From Branchiostoma floridae (Eukaryota > Chordata > Leptocardii > Amphioxiformes > Branchiostomatidae), in NCBI RefSeq assembly GCF_000003815.2, contig NC_049990.1, positions 7,974,758-8,038,757 of the forward strand: a stretch of 64,000 nt of DNA, read 5' to 3'. Shown here one piece after another: positions 12,591-24,569 of the stretch. The first letter of the stretch is position 1; each line of letters starts with the position of its first letter. Below the pieces are notes generated by a model that was not told where the DNA came from, ran no database searches, and saw nothing but the letters and a program-made list of their open reading frames with translations. The position numbers were made by a program, and so were the translations under genes.

Positions 12591-13085
12591 CTGCAACAAG
12601 CATAGAAGGTTCAATTGCTGTCCATTGTGGGAATGTGACATCTCTAGGAAGCGAAGAATGCGCCGATGACAAAAAATTCATGAAAACGCAATGTTAAGTA
12701 ACCTCAAGGCCGGGGCATATATACGACTGACAACTAATTCTATTCACTATTCACCTTGTAATGTGCGGTGCGTGCACGTGTATGTCCTTCAGGTAATTGT
12801 AGAGATGGTTGACACAAGGCTGACCGCATTACTGTTCATCCAGTATGGGATGCTTTCACGCTCCAGCTGGTTGAAAACAAATGTTTAAAATGTACATACC
12901 CTATGTACATACCCAAAATTTAAAAAAAATCATAATCTTTGCTTCATGAAATCTGTTCTTATCTTAGTATTGACCTTTGAAATACGAAAATTCCCAGTAG
13001 ATATAAAAACACAAAGTCGCTTTAATGTTCAGAGGCTGTTTAGATTACAGGCTCGAGTCTTGAGCAAGCGTTAATTTCGTCTCAC

Positions 13086-13223
13086 CGTTTAAAACACCGC
13101 TGGTCCTCTGGTAGATAATCCTGGAGATTCTCTTGACGTGCGCCTCCCTGGATGTTGCGAAGCGCCTGACGAAGTTGTGGTGACGGTGGCGCCTGGTATG
13201 TTCCTTAAACCACGTCCAGACAT
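13086..13223 (-). pseudogene. Histone H4-like relic B
   Basis: Begins ATG TCT GGA CGT GGT (MSGRG), then after a frame change reads RRHR...VRRFA...HVKRISRIIYQRTSGVLN, matching H4 AKRHR...IRRLA...GVKRISGLIYEETRGVLK. About 14 codons shorter than H4 over the same span. It ends at AACG/GTGAGACG, the same position and donor-like sequence as relic A. Divergence is too great for a functional H4 but the homology is clear. Confidence 0.6.
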
Positions 13224-13518
13224 TGCTGCAATATCAGTAGAAGAAAGACATTAATTAGCTGCCTACCCACTGGGGGTGAAACAAACACAGCTTCAACGGC
13301 TATCAAATGGCATGTGGAAATTTGACATGCATGGGCATTACTTCTGCTGTATATATAGAGACAAAGGGCGATTCTGTGCTAACAATGATATACGGATAAA
13401 ATGGACGTGATCAAATTTTGTCATTGATAAAGATAGAAACAAAGTAACACGCTGCGAACCGAAGGCGTCGTACGGAAGGTTAAACAAGTTCTCCGCTCGA
13501 CCATGCCGTCGGTCTCAC

Positions 13519-13689
13519 CTTTACAAGCGGCGGATCTCCTCGTAGATCAGAGTTTCAAGGAGTCAGTTCTCGGCGTCTCCCTGGCTTGTCCTTGTGATGC
13601 TTGTGGCCGGGATGCAGTCGCGAAGGACGTTACGGTGACGTTTGGTGTTTCTTTCCCCAGCCCTTGCCTCCATTGCCGCGTCCAGATAT
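13519..13689 (-). pseudogene. Histone H4-like relic A
   Basis: On the minus strand the text follows histone H4 from residue 1 to about 59: SGRG then GGKG, (frame change) KRHRNVLRD, later LIYEE and LVK-like, in several frames with small indels. The H4 start codon is ATA. It ends at an AAAG/GTGAGAC donor-like site. CCAAT boxes (ATTGGT on the plus strand) lie just upstream at about 13832-13985, as in a histone promoter, so this looks like a DNA-level copy rather than a retrocopy. It cannot encode a normal H4. Confidence 0.6.
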
Positions 13690-14049
13690 TCCGGCCGTTA
13701 CAGTGAGATGTCGATAGAAGAGGCAGAAGATGCAGTCCTCTCCTTGACGGTTGATGAGTCGACTGACAAGGCAAGCCACCCGTGCAGCTCAGGTGTATAA
13801 TGGTCAACAGCTGCAAAGATGGTCTGTGATTGGTATATTTACGAATTCCTGCTGTCCTATTGGTCGGCAAAATGCATTCGTTTCATTGGTCGTCTCTACT
13901 GTGAGACGACTGCGACTGGTCAATATTAATTGAATACAAGCATGATGACGTGTCATTTGTCATAAAATGGACTATTTTCATTGGTTATCTCTGCTGATGA
14001 GACGAATGTAGGGGGTGATAGCGGCTCCACACAAATTAATTGAACACAG

Positions 14050-15297
14050 CTGCAAATGAGCTAGTAGATACAAAGTTTATTGCACATTTCCATGCAAAAC
14101 ACATTTTAACAGGATGACCCTGAATATTTGCATGCAAACACATATATACCATCTTTATCAGAAATAATTCATACAGAAAATACTATTCACAGCTTTCCCT
14201 TAAACTACGAACTCAACAAATCAAATACACCACAGATTAAAGCTCAGAAATGACCATATCATCATCATCATCATCATCTACTGTCTAACGGAGTATATTG
14301 AAACCAAATTAATCGTGTCATCACCTTAAGGAGATAATAGAAAAAGACCAGACTTGCATGGATAGTCATGCAACAACTACGGACCATACTTTTATCTACG
14401 CAATGACTTGTTATACCTGTTTCACACCAGAAACGAAAATTATACATGTATGTGGCTGTCATACTGAATTGTGCTATTCATAAGTATATAAAAAATGATA
14501 GCATTTCAAGATTTAAAAAATCTGGCATTTCAAAATAGTAACATGACATCTTCTAGCATCACATTTGATGATGATGCATAGAACAATATACATTGCATGT
14601 ATACAAAAATGACATCATAGTTTTACAAGTGAATTTTTTAAAGTGCACTTTTTGTTTAGGGTCAGCTAAGACCTTTGGGATCTCAATGTTTTCTTTAAGT
14701 TTCAAAGCACATACCTGAGTTCCACAAAATTTGCATAGTTATCATCTATTCTCAAACATTAAAGTTTGTTAGGCAACAGATTGCAATGGTGACCTCAAAT
14801 CTCTAGAAAATACATTATTCTTTAAATTTCCAACCTTTCTTCAGACAGTTGTAGTACACATAGGGTAGGAAGTTTGCTCGCTGTTTCAGTAGCTGGGTTT
14901 TAATCTAAAGGAGAGCTTGCTGGCCCCTGAACCCTCGAATATGCTCAAGACACCTAATTAAACTCAGGACTCCCATTTTACATCCCTTCCAAAAGATGGG
15001 TGCAGGGCATTGTGATAAACAGCAATCATGCAGATACATGCAGATAATACAGGGAAGCTCACAACTGTACTATGATTACGAAAACAACATAAGTGGCTAA
15101 TCCTAAGTATACATATGTGCACTAATGTAGCTATCTGTACCCAATGTAACAACACCTATTGTAATACACAGCAATCTTGCAGATAGTACAGGGTAGTTCA
15201 CCACAGTAATGTTACATGATTAAGTGTGAGGTTGCTACCATTTGGGATACCGGTTACTAAGCATACATCCTGGTATCCCGGAGTAGTATGTAATGTA
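14050..15297 (-). other. 3' UTR and flank of MAO copy 2, homologous to 23110-24569
   Basis: A long stretch without coding exons. It aligns piecewise with the region past copy 3: shared GATGATGATGCATAGAACAA, CAACAGATTGCAATGGT and others in the same order, with small indels. It is interpreted as a long 3' UTR. It includes an (ATC)n tract near 14255-14279. Confidence 0.55.
14076..14081 (-). terminator. Probable poly(A) signal of MAO copy 2
   Basis: AATAAA on the minus strand, about 1.2 kb past the copy 2 stop codon. The same signal in the same context sits at 23144-23149 past copy 3. Homology between the two loci begins here, which suggests the duplication unit starts near the transcript end. 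Confidence 0.45.
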
Positions 15298-18200
15298 TTA
15301 CACCAGGAAAACACACAGTAATGTTACAGCAACCACCAGCACAACAAAGGCAAGCAGGAAAAACAGCAGCTGCGGAATGGATGGGAGGTATTTCTCCCAC
15401 GAAATGGCAGCCACGGGGGTGGAGGGGACGTCAACACTGGGGGGTTCCTCCTGCCAGATCTCGTCTTCGGATATCTTCCCCATGGCATGCAAAATCTGGA
15501 AGTTTGTACAGGAAATACGGTAGTGACAAACAATCATGTCAGAAATAGAAGGCCCTAAAATAGTAATGTTCTTAACTCGACTCAAACTTGTACAAGATTT
15601 AACTTTGTTTTTACACTTAAAATGGCTGGGTTGTGAAGCAAATCTCCATCTCTTTCTTAAGTTTCTGTCTCTGATGTATTCTGCTTAATCTGCAAGTGTC
15701 TGAGTGTACATAAACCTCTGAAAAAATTACAAAAAGTTACTAGAGATGAAAAAGAAGCACAATAAACTTATGCGCAGGTTTGATGTTTACCTCCCTTGCA
15801 GCTCTCTCTCCAGCCTCCACAGCCCCATCCATGTACCCTCCACACTTCAAAGCAGTCTCTGTACCCGCAAAGTACACACAGCCAAAGGGCTTGCCTAGCT
15901 CACTGCAGGGATAGTCAATAATAGACAACAACATTTAAATGGGATGTGCCCAAAGAACAAACTATGGCACAATTAAAAGTGGCCAAGGGTGGTCGCATTG
16001 TGTTCAAAAAGAAAGTCAGAAGGATGATGACAAAACAATCAGATACCTGTTTTGACTTCTATCAAATTTACAAAGTCTTCATCATTAAACATAAGTGAAG
16101 TTATACTTTCTTGCTTTCTTTCAAGCAGGTCTCTCAAAGAGCAGGTTTTATACCCTAACTATGAATTACCATTGCAAAGGAGGTAAAGACAATTTTTGTA
16201 GTCCAATAAAAAACAAAGACAATAGCAAAGCCAAGTTAAGGTTGATGCAATTGAGTGAATTAGCTCCTGCTGTTTGAGCACAGGAGCTACTGTTGTCTCT
16301 TTGGGATGGGAGAGCTGAGTTCCAAGTGGAAAGTTTGATACATAGGCCTCGATATGAAGTTCAAAACCTGCTTTCCTGTTGAAGGTGGGATTGTTTATTT
16401 ATTGTTTATTGATATTTTTGGCCTCCTGGGTAGCCCGATTTTCATTGGGGCCCAGGTACACATACAAGAAAATAAAAACATATTACAGAAAACATAAATT
16501 GATATATACAACCAGGAACTTTTGTTTCCTACAAAACAGTAAAATTGAAAAAATAGTGAAGAAATTTACAGTACCTGCCAAAGCTTGTCAGCACACCTGG
16601 TCCTAAGTTGGCCCCAGGTCCTCCCCCAGAAAAGGTGTCTGCCATCCAGTTATGTTCCACATAGTGAACAGGCTGAAGGGAAATTAAGACATGGTTGCAC
16701 AAATTACTACATTATGTATAAATAATGTTTCCCTTCACAGAAGGAAACACCATTAATAATGATAATGATCATTGTTTTTACTCTGTTTCTCCCTCCTTTT
16801 CCTCTCTTCTTCAAACAAATTAGAGCAATGACCTGGACCAGATGGGTGCGACCATGGTAACTGGTAAATTATTACATAATGTAGCAAGTGGCAGGACAGA
16901 GTTGGTGGGGCTGGTAACCATGTGTTTCAGTAAGAATAAACAGAGCAGTGGTTTGTTAATTGTTAGGCTTTTCAGTTGATTCATTTAACCACTAGATTGA
17001 TTTGGTTTTCAGTAACCCTTATGTCAGATTTAATACAAATTCCCAGTACGAAAAGTGAAATTCCCATCATTGTGACAGTAGTAACTCCAGTGTATTAAAC
17101 AATTATGTACATCCAGTTTACCACAACTCACATGAAGGAACTCTGGACACTGGAAAACTTCAGCATAGTGTTCACACACTGTCTGCTTCCTGAAAATACA
17201 ACAGCAGACCTTTTTATATAATTTAGAGCTATTATCACTTGAGATGTATCATGTATGAACCTTAGAAAAGGTAAGACTTCCACCTCCTCAACTTACAGTA
17301 TTAACCTGCATGACAGAGGCACCTGGCACTCAAGGTTAAGACATCCTCTGTGACATCTATGTGCTAGCATGTTCTTTATTATGATATCAAAAGTACTAAT
17401 TTCTTCTTTGCCATGTTTTTTCTTGCATGTCACAAAATTTCTCAGGAATGCACAAAAAGTTACAACAAATTACTATATAGTTCATTACTATAATTACAAT
17501 GATCAGACCTTTCCTCTACAGACATGTCACAGAATTTCTGGGCCTGTGTGGATGTAATGAACCCCACTAGCGCAGGGAAGGAGCCGTTGGGTTTAGTGTC
17601 GTCCATGCAGGCAACAACAGGCCCTGTGTCGGACATTGCTGTACCACTGAAACCTGTGAGACACCAAAGATTATCTTGAAACATTTTACTTTAAGTTGCA
17701 TTTTTTTGTGTTGACCCCTTCGTTGAGTTTTCAAGACACCAGGAATATGTGCCTACAATGAAAATACTAGTAGTTTAATACTGTATTACAGAAATGTCTC
17801 GACCTCAAACGAAAACCTCCTTTCCCCTTCCCCACTGCAAAAATAAATGAATTTACAGTATACCGCTAGTGTCATCTGTATGATTTAAAATAATAGTGCA
17901 ATTGTGCCACCATCCAATGTAAATATTCTTTGTTTAACACCTATAAAATTCTCCATATCATGTAAGATTGACACATACCTTGCATTTTGTCTGTATATAT
18001 TATAAATAATGTGACAATTTACCCATGGTAGCTAAGCTAATGAATAAGAGAAAGTTATTGACAATACAGGGAAGTGAAAACTGCTGACCTAAGTTGTCTT
18101 TCCAGAATGCTGTTTCATAGTACGTCATTGTTTTGATGACTGATCCCATGGGCATCCAATGTATCATCTGGTATTACAACAAGAAAGTATTTTAACTAAA

Positions 18201-21200
18201 TTGCATGGTTCGGATATTATGATGATGCCTGAGTTGAAAAAGGAAATGTCGAGTTCAAAACGGTCTTTCATTCATTCAACCTTTCACACAGCCCTCAATG
18301 TATGAGGGAGCTTCAGGTGTTAACCTCAGGTATCAAAATTCTGCACGTCAAAGAACCAAACACTTATCTAGACGACTAGGGGTGATCTGCTGTTGTCCAG
18401 GCTAAATGCAAGTCATAGCAAAACTGCGTTGTACTATTTGATAGCTTAAAACCATCAAGTTTCACCTCAGTTCAGGATGACAACGGAAAATGAATTAAAA
18501 ACTCACCTGTATTTTCAAGCCTGGGAGTGGGGGTTCAAACAGAATCCGATGGAGAAGAGTAGGTGGTACGGCACTTATAACATACTTTGCCTGTAAAATT
18601 AAAAGGAAAGATCCAGTGTGTATCTACATAATTCCCCCAGGTCACATATATCTGCTACCTTGAAATATGACTCTTAAGAGGTCTCCACGCAATGCAATAT
18701 CCCCTAGTACAATGCACTTCTGCATACTATAAGACTACAAAATTTATAAATCATGCTCACATAGCATTGAAAACAAAGCTACTGTCCATGCATTGTTCTT
18801 CTTGATGGGTTACACATGCTACGTTATAACATAGTATAGCAAACATGATTCCTAAGGGCAAAAGACAACCCATAACCTACCCTGTACTGTTGCCCACTGT
18901 GTGTGGTCACCATGGTAACTGCCTCCTGCTGTTCTATCCTCATGACAGGGCTGGACAGAACAACTCTGTTGCCAAGCAACGCTGCAATCTTCTCACTCAC
19001 TTGCATAGAGCCACCCACAAATTTGTTCTCCTGTGTCAAGGACATAACACAAAAATATTCTCTCTGGACAACAAACACAAAGTACACACCCATGTCTACA
19101 CATCATGTCACAGCATAGACTGTACAGTATATGCATGGTGACAGCATGCAAAGCTCTGGAAATCTCTAAGTTATTCCAAGCACAGAAGGTGACTCCTAGT
19201 GAAACATATGCCTATAAATTTGGACAAATAAGTTGTTGAAATATGCAAATTTTGACCAATCTGATACAATGTAGATAACTGTTTTGTAACATGACATCAA
19301 AGCTTGTGTTTCTTGTGACAGGGCATACATGTTGTATATAGCTAAAAAAATGAATGAATGAATGAATGAATGAAAGAATGAATTAATTGATTAATGAATG
19401 AAAGACTCATCATCATCACAAAATCTTAATGCAATTATGCCAATTATACCTGTGCTTCATTTATCGCATTTCCAAATCCACCCGAAGATGCCACACCAGC
19501 CAGGAGAACAGGAATGATAACTCTTCTGGCTCACAGCAGGCCAAAGTAGCCACAAGCAAACCCAACAGCTTCTTTGTTACGCTGAGTATCAGAGGAATAC
19601 ATGTTAGCAATTTCTACTTCATAAGACAGAAGAAATCTGGAGAAGATGCACAATTGTGTTAACAAACATTCAAATAAACAAACATGATTTGAGCTTAATG
19701 CATATTGACCTTTAACATTATCTTTGATATCAGTGTGCCAGTTGAAGGACCCTACCTTGTCCAGCACTCCTTGTCCATGAACTCCTTGACTGTCATACTG
19801 TCCCATTCTTTAGCCCTTGGTGCCTTCCAAGGAGTATCAGGTGGGACCTAATGAATGTATAAAGGCACATGATCAGTGTTATGAACTAAGCACTGCTAGT
19901 ACAGAATCTTATCACCGTTTAGGATTTCTACGAAGAATCAGAAAGTTCTGCCAGATTCTAAACTGACATATATAAGAGTGTCAGTCAGGCAAGATTTTGG
20001 TTGAACAGATCATGTCAGTTACATGTACGCATCACCTTGGGCTCAAAGCTGACAAGTAAACACAAACTATACTTGTTTGTGATTTTTTAATAAAATCATC
20101 TCAAAATTAAACAAGCAAAATGAGTTCACTAAGTCAATTCAGTGTCCAAACCTGTTTGCTGAACTCTCCGACCTTCCATAGCAAGTTGTTCATGTCCAGA
20201 AGAGCCAACGGATTCCTTGTCAGAAGGGAAGGGTCATCAGAGCTGCCTGATCGGTGTACTCCCTGTATGGATACAAATTTGGATGTAACTTAACAAACTG
20301 TTACAATATACTATCAAACCCATCCTGTCTATAGATATAGCCAACACTAGTATTGCATTGTCTCTTTTTATAGTAACCTTAATCACTGACCATTGTCATA
20401 TGCACTACTCTCCAAACTAGTCAAAAATCTAAACTTCATTGATATGAAAGTGATGAAAATATATAATTCATGAGCTTGAAATGAGACGTTTTACAGGAAA
20501 AAACAACAACATGGACTCCCAAACAATAAGTGGGGACTGAAACAAATCAAAGTTGGAGACAGTCCAGACAGACAGTGCCTTAGACTTTAGAGTCACTGAT
20601 CATGATGACCAGTCGTTTGATGAGAGCTGGATCAGACAAGATTACCTCCATGTAGCTCACTGTTTTCCCCTCGGCATTGACCTTGTAGAGTTTCAGGTCC
20701 AGTTCCTTTGCAACCCGCAGGATTCTGTCCTGTCCTGCCCCCACATACGCACCTCCCAAGTCGGCATACCCAGAACTGGGATGCTGGAGAGGAAGAAGAA
20801 AATACTGTCATGATCATCGGGAATTCCAAAATCTTCCTGAAATACTGTAAATCTTACAATATCCAATTATTTGTTTTTTATTAGCCTGGGTACCATCCAA
20901 TTTCTACCGGGGCTCCGATAGCGAGCCGGAGCCCCAGTAGAAATCGGATGAAGCCCAGGCTAGGTTTTTATTGCAGCATGAATATTTCTTTTTGTACTGT
21001 TTTAGACAGCAAACTTAAAACACTTTAAAAACTTCGAGCTACCATGAAATTAAAATCCTTCTGTCTTGGGAGACAATTTTGGAGTTCGCTCCATGAATTT
21101 ACTTACAGTATGAAATACAACAGTCACCAGGTCCAAGAAAAACTTACATAATTAAAAGCACTAAAACTTACCGACACCGTGTAAGTCCTTCCTCCAACCC

Positions 21201-21576
21201 TGTCCTGGGCCTCCAGAACTTGAACATCCAATCCAGTCTCATGGAGGAGCTTGGCAGCACATAACCCTGAACATACCAGTACATTCCATTTTAATTTTCC
21301 AACATATCAAACTGGCAAGTGGACATTAGTTTTAATAAATTCAAATGCTTGGCCTTCTTAAACTGCTATCAAAGAGGTAACTCTCAACAGGGCCTTTTAT
21401 ACATAGCCGTCGGCAAGTTGGGTAAGGCTGGGGAACTCCCAAACCAATAATCAACTACAACTGGTTAATAAATAAACAAACAAAGAGTACTAGTAATCAC
21501 CACTTATTCCAGCTCCTACGACCACCACATCTGTATCTATCACCTCCTTATTCCCTCCAGTTTCAAAACTGGCCAT
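15298..21576 (-). CDS. MAO-like copy 2, 14 exons, frameshifted in exon 6 (possible pseudogene)
   Basis: Exons in gene order: 21501-21576, 21172-21266, 20646-20783, 20152-20262, 19756-19847, 19450-19581, 18881-19030, 18507-18590, 18089-18167, 17509-17653, 17132-17189, 16575-16672, 15791-15902, 15298-15495. All splice sites are intact. Exon 6 is 132 bases; copy 3 has 133 there. One base is missing near 19505, so the frame reaches TAA within that exon; restoring one base would give about 522 residues. Unlike copy 1, the flavin loop reads SGGGPGANL: the FAD-linking Cys and the next Tyr are Gly and Pro. Other departures from MAO signatures: EAQDRVGG instead of [12 protein letters not shown] instead of [12 protein letters not shown] instead of MIQRMPMG, and KCGGYM instead of KWxGYM. 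The lysine in MGSVIK and the membrane tail remain. It may be a decaying gene, or the deletion may be an assembly error or allele. Confidence 0.85.
20882..20962. mobile_element. Foldback MITE, TAGCCTG family, copy b
   Basis: 81 bases that form an almost complete hairpin: TAGCCTGGG ... CCCAGGCTA ends and CCGGGGCTCCGATAGCGAGC with GGAGCCCCAG inside. Flanks GTTTTTTAT (20873-20881) and GGTTTTTAT (20963-20971) look like a 9-base target duplication with one mismatch. It sits in intron 2 of MAO copy 2. Confidence 0.75.
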
Positions 21577-21800
21577 AGTGAGGCAGATACCACCTCAGAA
21601 TTTCGCAAGTCCTGATGATTTTGACTCAGAGCGCGCGAGTCAGAGAAAGTCCAGGGAAAGGAATTAGAAAGTGTCGACCTGTAGGGCGAAAATGACGTCA
21701 CGCCCACCTGGGTGAACTTTGACCTAAAAGTTTCAATTACCCACAGTTCTCCGCGCGGGACAGAAGTTTGGCGGTTACTACACTAAGTACTTTGCGTTCC
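21577..21800 (-). promoter_or_regulatory. Promoter of MAO copy 2
   Basis: Sequence upstream of the copy 2 ATG aligns closely with that upstream of copy 3. It shares a perfect palindromic CRE (TGACGTCA, 21693-21700), a CACCTGGGTG palindrome, a DR1 half-site pair (minus strand AGGTCAAAGTTCA, 21713-21725) and CTCCGCGCGGGACAG. Conservation between duplicated promoters fits functional sites but could simply reflect recent duplication. Transcription factor identity (CREB/ATF; HNF4 or RXR type) comes from motif knowledge only. Confidence 0.55.
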
Positions 21801-22963
21801 GGGCAAAAAAGGTGGCTATCATCTAAGACGTCGACTGGAAATACACAAAAATTATTCATATTTCACTCCACTATACCGTAGATTTTCGTCAATTTTCTTC
21901 TCCTGTCATATCTTCAAAGGGATTCATCTCCGTTGTTCCTGGGCCTTGACCTGAAATTTGGCACATGGGGTAAAGTGGGCGCATTTCTCTCTCTCTCTCC
22001 CTCTTTCTCTCTGTTAACGGTGCACATCCCAGTTCTTCCGCGACCGTGCGCGACAAAAAAAGGTACTGCGCGACAAAAAAGTGACGAAAGGCTTCCGAGG
22101 GTCTATGTTTGATTTGGCATTTCTCATTGCCTGCCTACCTGCCCAAGTGCATCATTATTTACTGCGAAATGACATTAAATGCTAACATGGCTGATAAAGC
22201 GTAGGAAATGGTGTGTTTTGGGTGCAAATTGTGTTTCCGGGCCCGACTCTCATTTCTGGATATTCACGCGCCTTCAATGTTAACAGGCCCGTGACCTAGA
22301 TTGACCTCTGAAGCGCTGTGTTAAGCCAAGTGCCGCGCGCCGTGGATGATTTAAAAAACTGTAGTACTAGAATTGTCTTTATAATTGGCTGGATTACTCG
22401 CTAGATTTTCCTCTTTCCGGCAGTATCAGTCGTGCTTGCCGGAAAAATCGTCTTCATCTGTTTTATCTAATGCGAAAATGCCTGATTTTGTGCATCATTT
22501 TTTACATGAAAAGAATGTTTTTTCCATATAATTTTTCAAAATCAGAGAAGTTGAAGGATCGGAACTCAGTTGGTCTTGTAGCTGAAGGAATATCCTCTCA
22601 CCCCATATACAGTTATTTTGCTTCAGGATAATGTGTAATAATGTTACCATCAAGATATGGATGTTCTCTAAATTACATCTATTACATTACTGAAACAGCT
22701 ACGGCGGAAAAACACAATATAAAAGTGCATCAACTTGCAACTTCGTACAAGCAGATGACATGCCATACTACATACAAATGGAGGAAATGGATTCATCTGC
22801 GAACAGGCATCCCATCTTAAACTGCATTGCCGTGAGACTTTCATATTCTCCAAGCAGAGGTTCGGTCACAGGGATTAGTAGTGACCAGGATTTTTACTGG
22901 CTAGCTACCCTCATGAGGATTAATATTGTGTCTGAAGGACTTTTGTCTGAACTGTAAGACAAT

Positions 22964-23071
22964 TAGCCTGTGTTTACACAAGCTCTCGCTGGCTGGAGTT
23001 AATGACCCCCTCCCCTATGGCAGGCGGCAATTGTAGGCCCAGCCGCTAGGGGCGCGATTTTAGTCAGGCTA
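22964..23071. mobile_element. MITE, TAGCCTG family, copy c
   Basis: 108 bases from TAGCCTGTG to AGTCAGGCTA, flanked by a perfect 9-base repeat TAAGACAAT (22955-22963 and 23072-23080). Intergenic, just before the 3' end of MAO copy 3. Confidence 0.8.
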
Positions 23072-23143
23072 TAAGACAATAGACCATTGTAAAATTAGAG
23101 GCGTGTAAAACAAGAGCAAATGAGCTGGTAGATACAGTTGAAG

Positions 23144-23149
23144 TTTATT
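23144..23149 (-). terminator. Probable poly(A) signal of MAO copy 3
   Basis: AATAAA on the minus strand, about 1.4 kb past the copy 3 stop codon, in the same context as 14076-14081 (both followed on the plus strand by ACATTTCCATGCAAAACAC). Position and conservation suggest the end of the 3' UTR. Confidence 0.45.
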
Positions 23150-23401
23150 GGACATTTCCATGCAAAACACAAACATTTTACAGGATGACCCTGAATATTT
23201 GAATGCAAAAACATAGGACCATCTTTATCAAATTCTGAAATAATAGGAACAGAAAATAATACATTGTATTCACAGCTTTTCCCTTAATTAAACTACGGAC
23301 TCAACAACTCAAACACAAAACAGACTAAAGCTGAGAAATGAGCATACGGAGACCATTATCATCATCATATACTGTCCAACTGAGTATATTGAAACCAATT
23401 A

Positions 23402-23848
23402 AGGTCACACCAATTTAATTTGTTGCTTCTAAAAAAATTTAGTCCCAAGAAAAATAATGTAGGTTTTGCTATTGCAGACCTGCAAAAAACCCATTCCAGG
23501 GGCACATACTGCTGATAAACCAATCATAGATTGAGCTTCTTTGTAGTCACATGATAGAAAACAACCAATAAGCTTCTTGCATTTCTTCAAAACGCATAAT
23601 TTCAGTACATGTATAAAAACAATTTCCTTTATTCAGAACAGTGGTATCAAATCAAAGGAAGAGATTCATTGGATAAATTATGCCATGAAAAGCAGAAAAC
23701 TTGACTAACCTTGTTTTTTGTGTTATATAAGCCTCATATGTTCACCCCAGACTTTTTGCAAAATTTTATTTATTTATTTTTTTCGACCGACCGCCCCAAT
23801 ATTTCTCTGAAAAAATCCAAGAAGCAACAAATTAAATTGGTGTGGCCT
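23402..23848. mobile_element. Inverted-repeat insertion in the copy 3 3' flank
   Basis: The left end contains CACACCAATTTAATTTGTTG and the right end CAACAAATTAAATTGGTGTG, exact complements about 445 bases apart. The copy 2 flank lacks this block: its AATTAATCGTGTCATCACCTT matches the sequences on either side. It behaves as a non-autonomous terminal-inverted-repeat element; ends and target duplication were not resolved exactly. Confidence 0.6.
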
Positions 23849-24569
23849 AATCATGTCATTACCTTAAGAAGATAATAGAAAAAGTCCAGACATGTATGCC
23901 TGGATAGTAATGCAACAGACTATGCTTTTACACCTGTGTTACACCAGGTCCTGTTTTACTTGTTAAGTGAAAATTTCATTTCTGTTGTATATACACATAT
24001 GTGGCTATCATACTAACTTGTGCTAATTATAAGTATATAAAATATGATGGAATGTTAAGATTTAAAAATCTGGCATTTCAAGATTGTAACATGACATTTT
24101 CTAGCATCACATCTGATGATGATGCATAGAACAATATATATTACATGCATAAAAAATTAACATAGTTTTACACAAGCAAACTCTTTGTTTAGGGTCAGCT
24201 AGGACCTTATCTTAAGTTTTTCTGTAAGTTTCAGTGCACATACCTGATGAGTTCTATAAAATATGCATAGCTATCATCTACTAGTATACTCTATATACTA
24301 ACATTTAATTTTGTGAGGCAACAGATTGCAATGGTCACCTCAAATCTCTAGGAAATGCATTCTCTTTCTAACCTATTTTCAGACCAATACACATAGGGGA
24401 GTAATTTATTTGCTTGCTGCTCCAGTAAGCAGGGTACATTATTGCCCTACCCAAGATTGAACCAGGTTACCAACTTATTAAAACCAGGAGCTCAACTGTG
24501 AGGCTGCTACCAGTTGAGATGCCGGTTACTAAGTATACATCCCGATATCCCGGAGTAGCCTGTAATTTA

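Larger units (their letters stand above)
23110..24569 (-). other. 3' UTR and flank of MAO copy 3, homologous to 14050-15297
   Basis: Collinear with the copy 2 flank, but with an extra block at about 23400-23850 that begins and ends with complementary text (CACACCAATTTAATTTGTTGC and its reverse complement), suggesting an inserted inverted-repeat element. No protein-coding signal was found. Confidence 0.5.
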
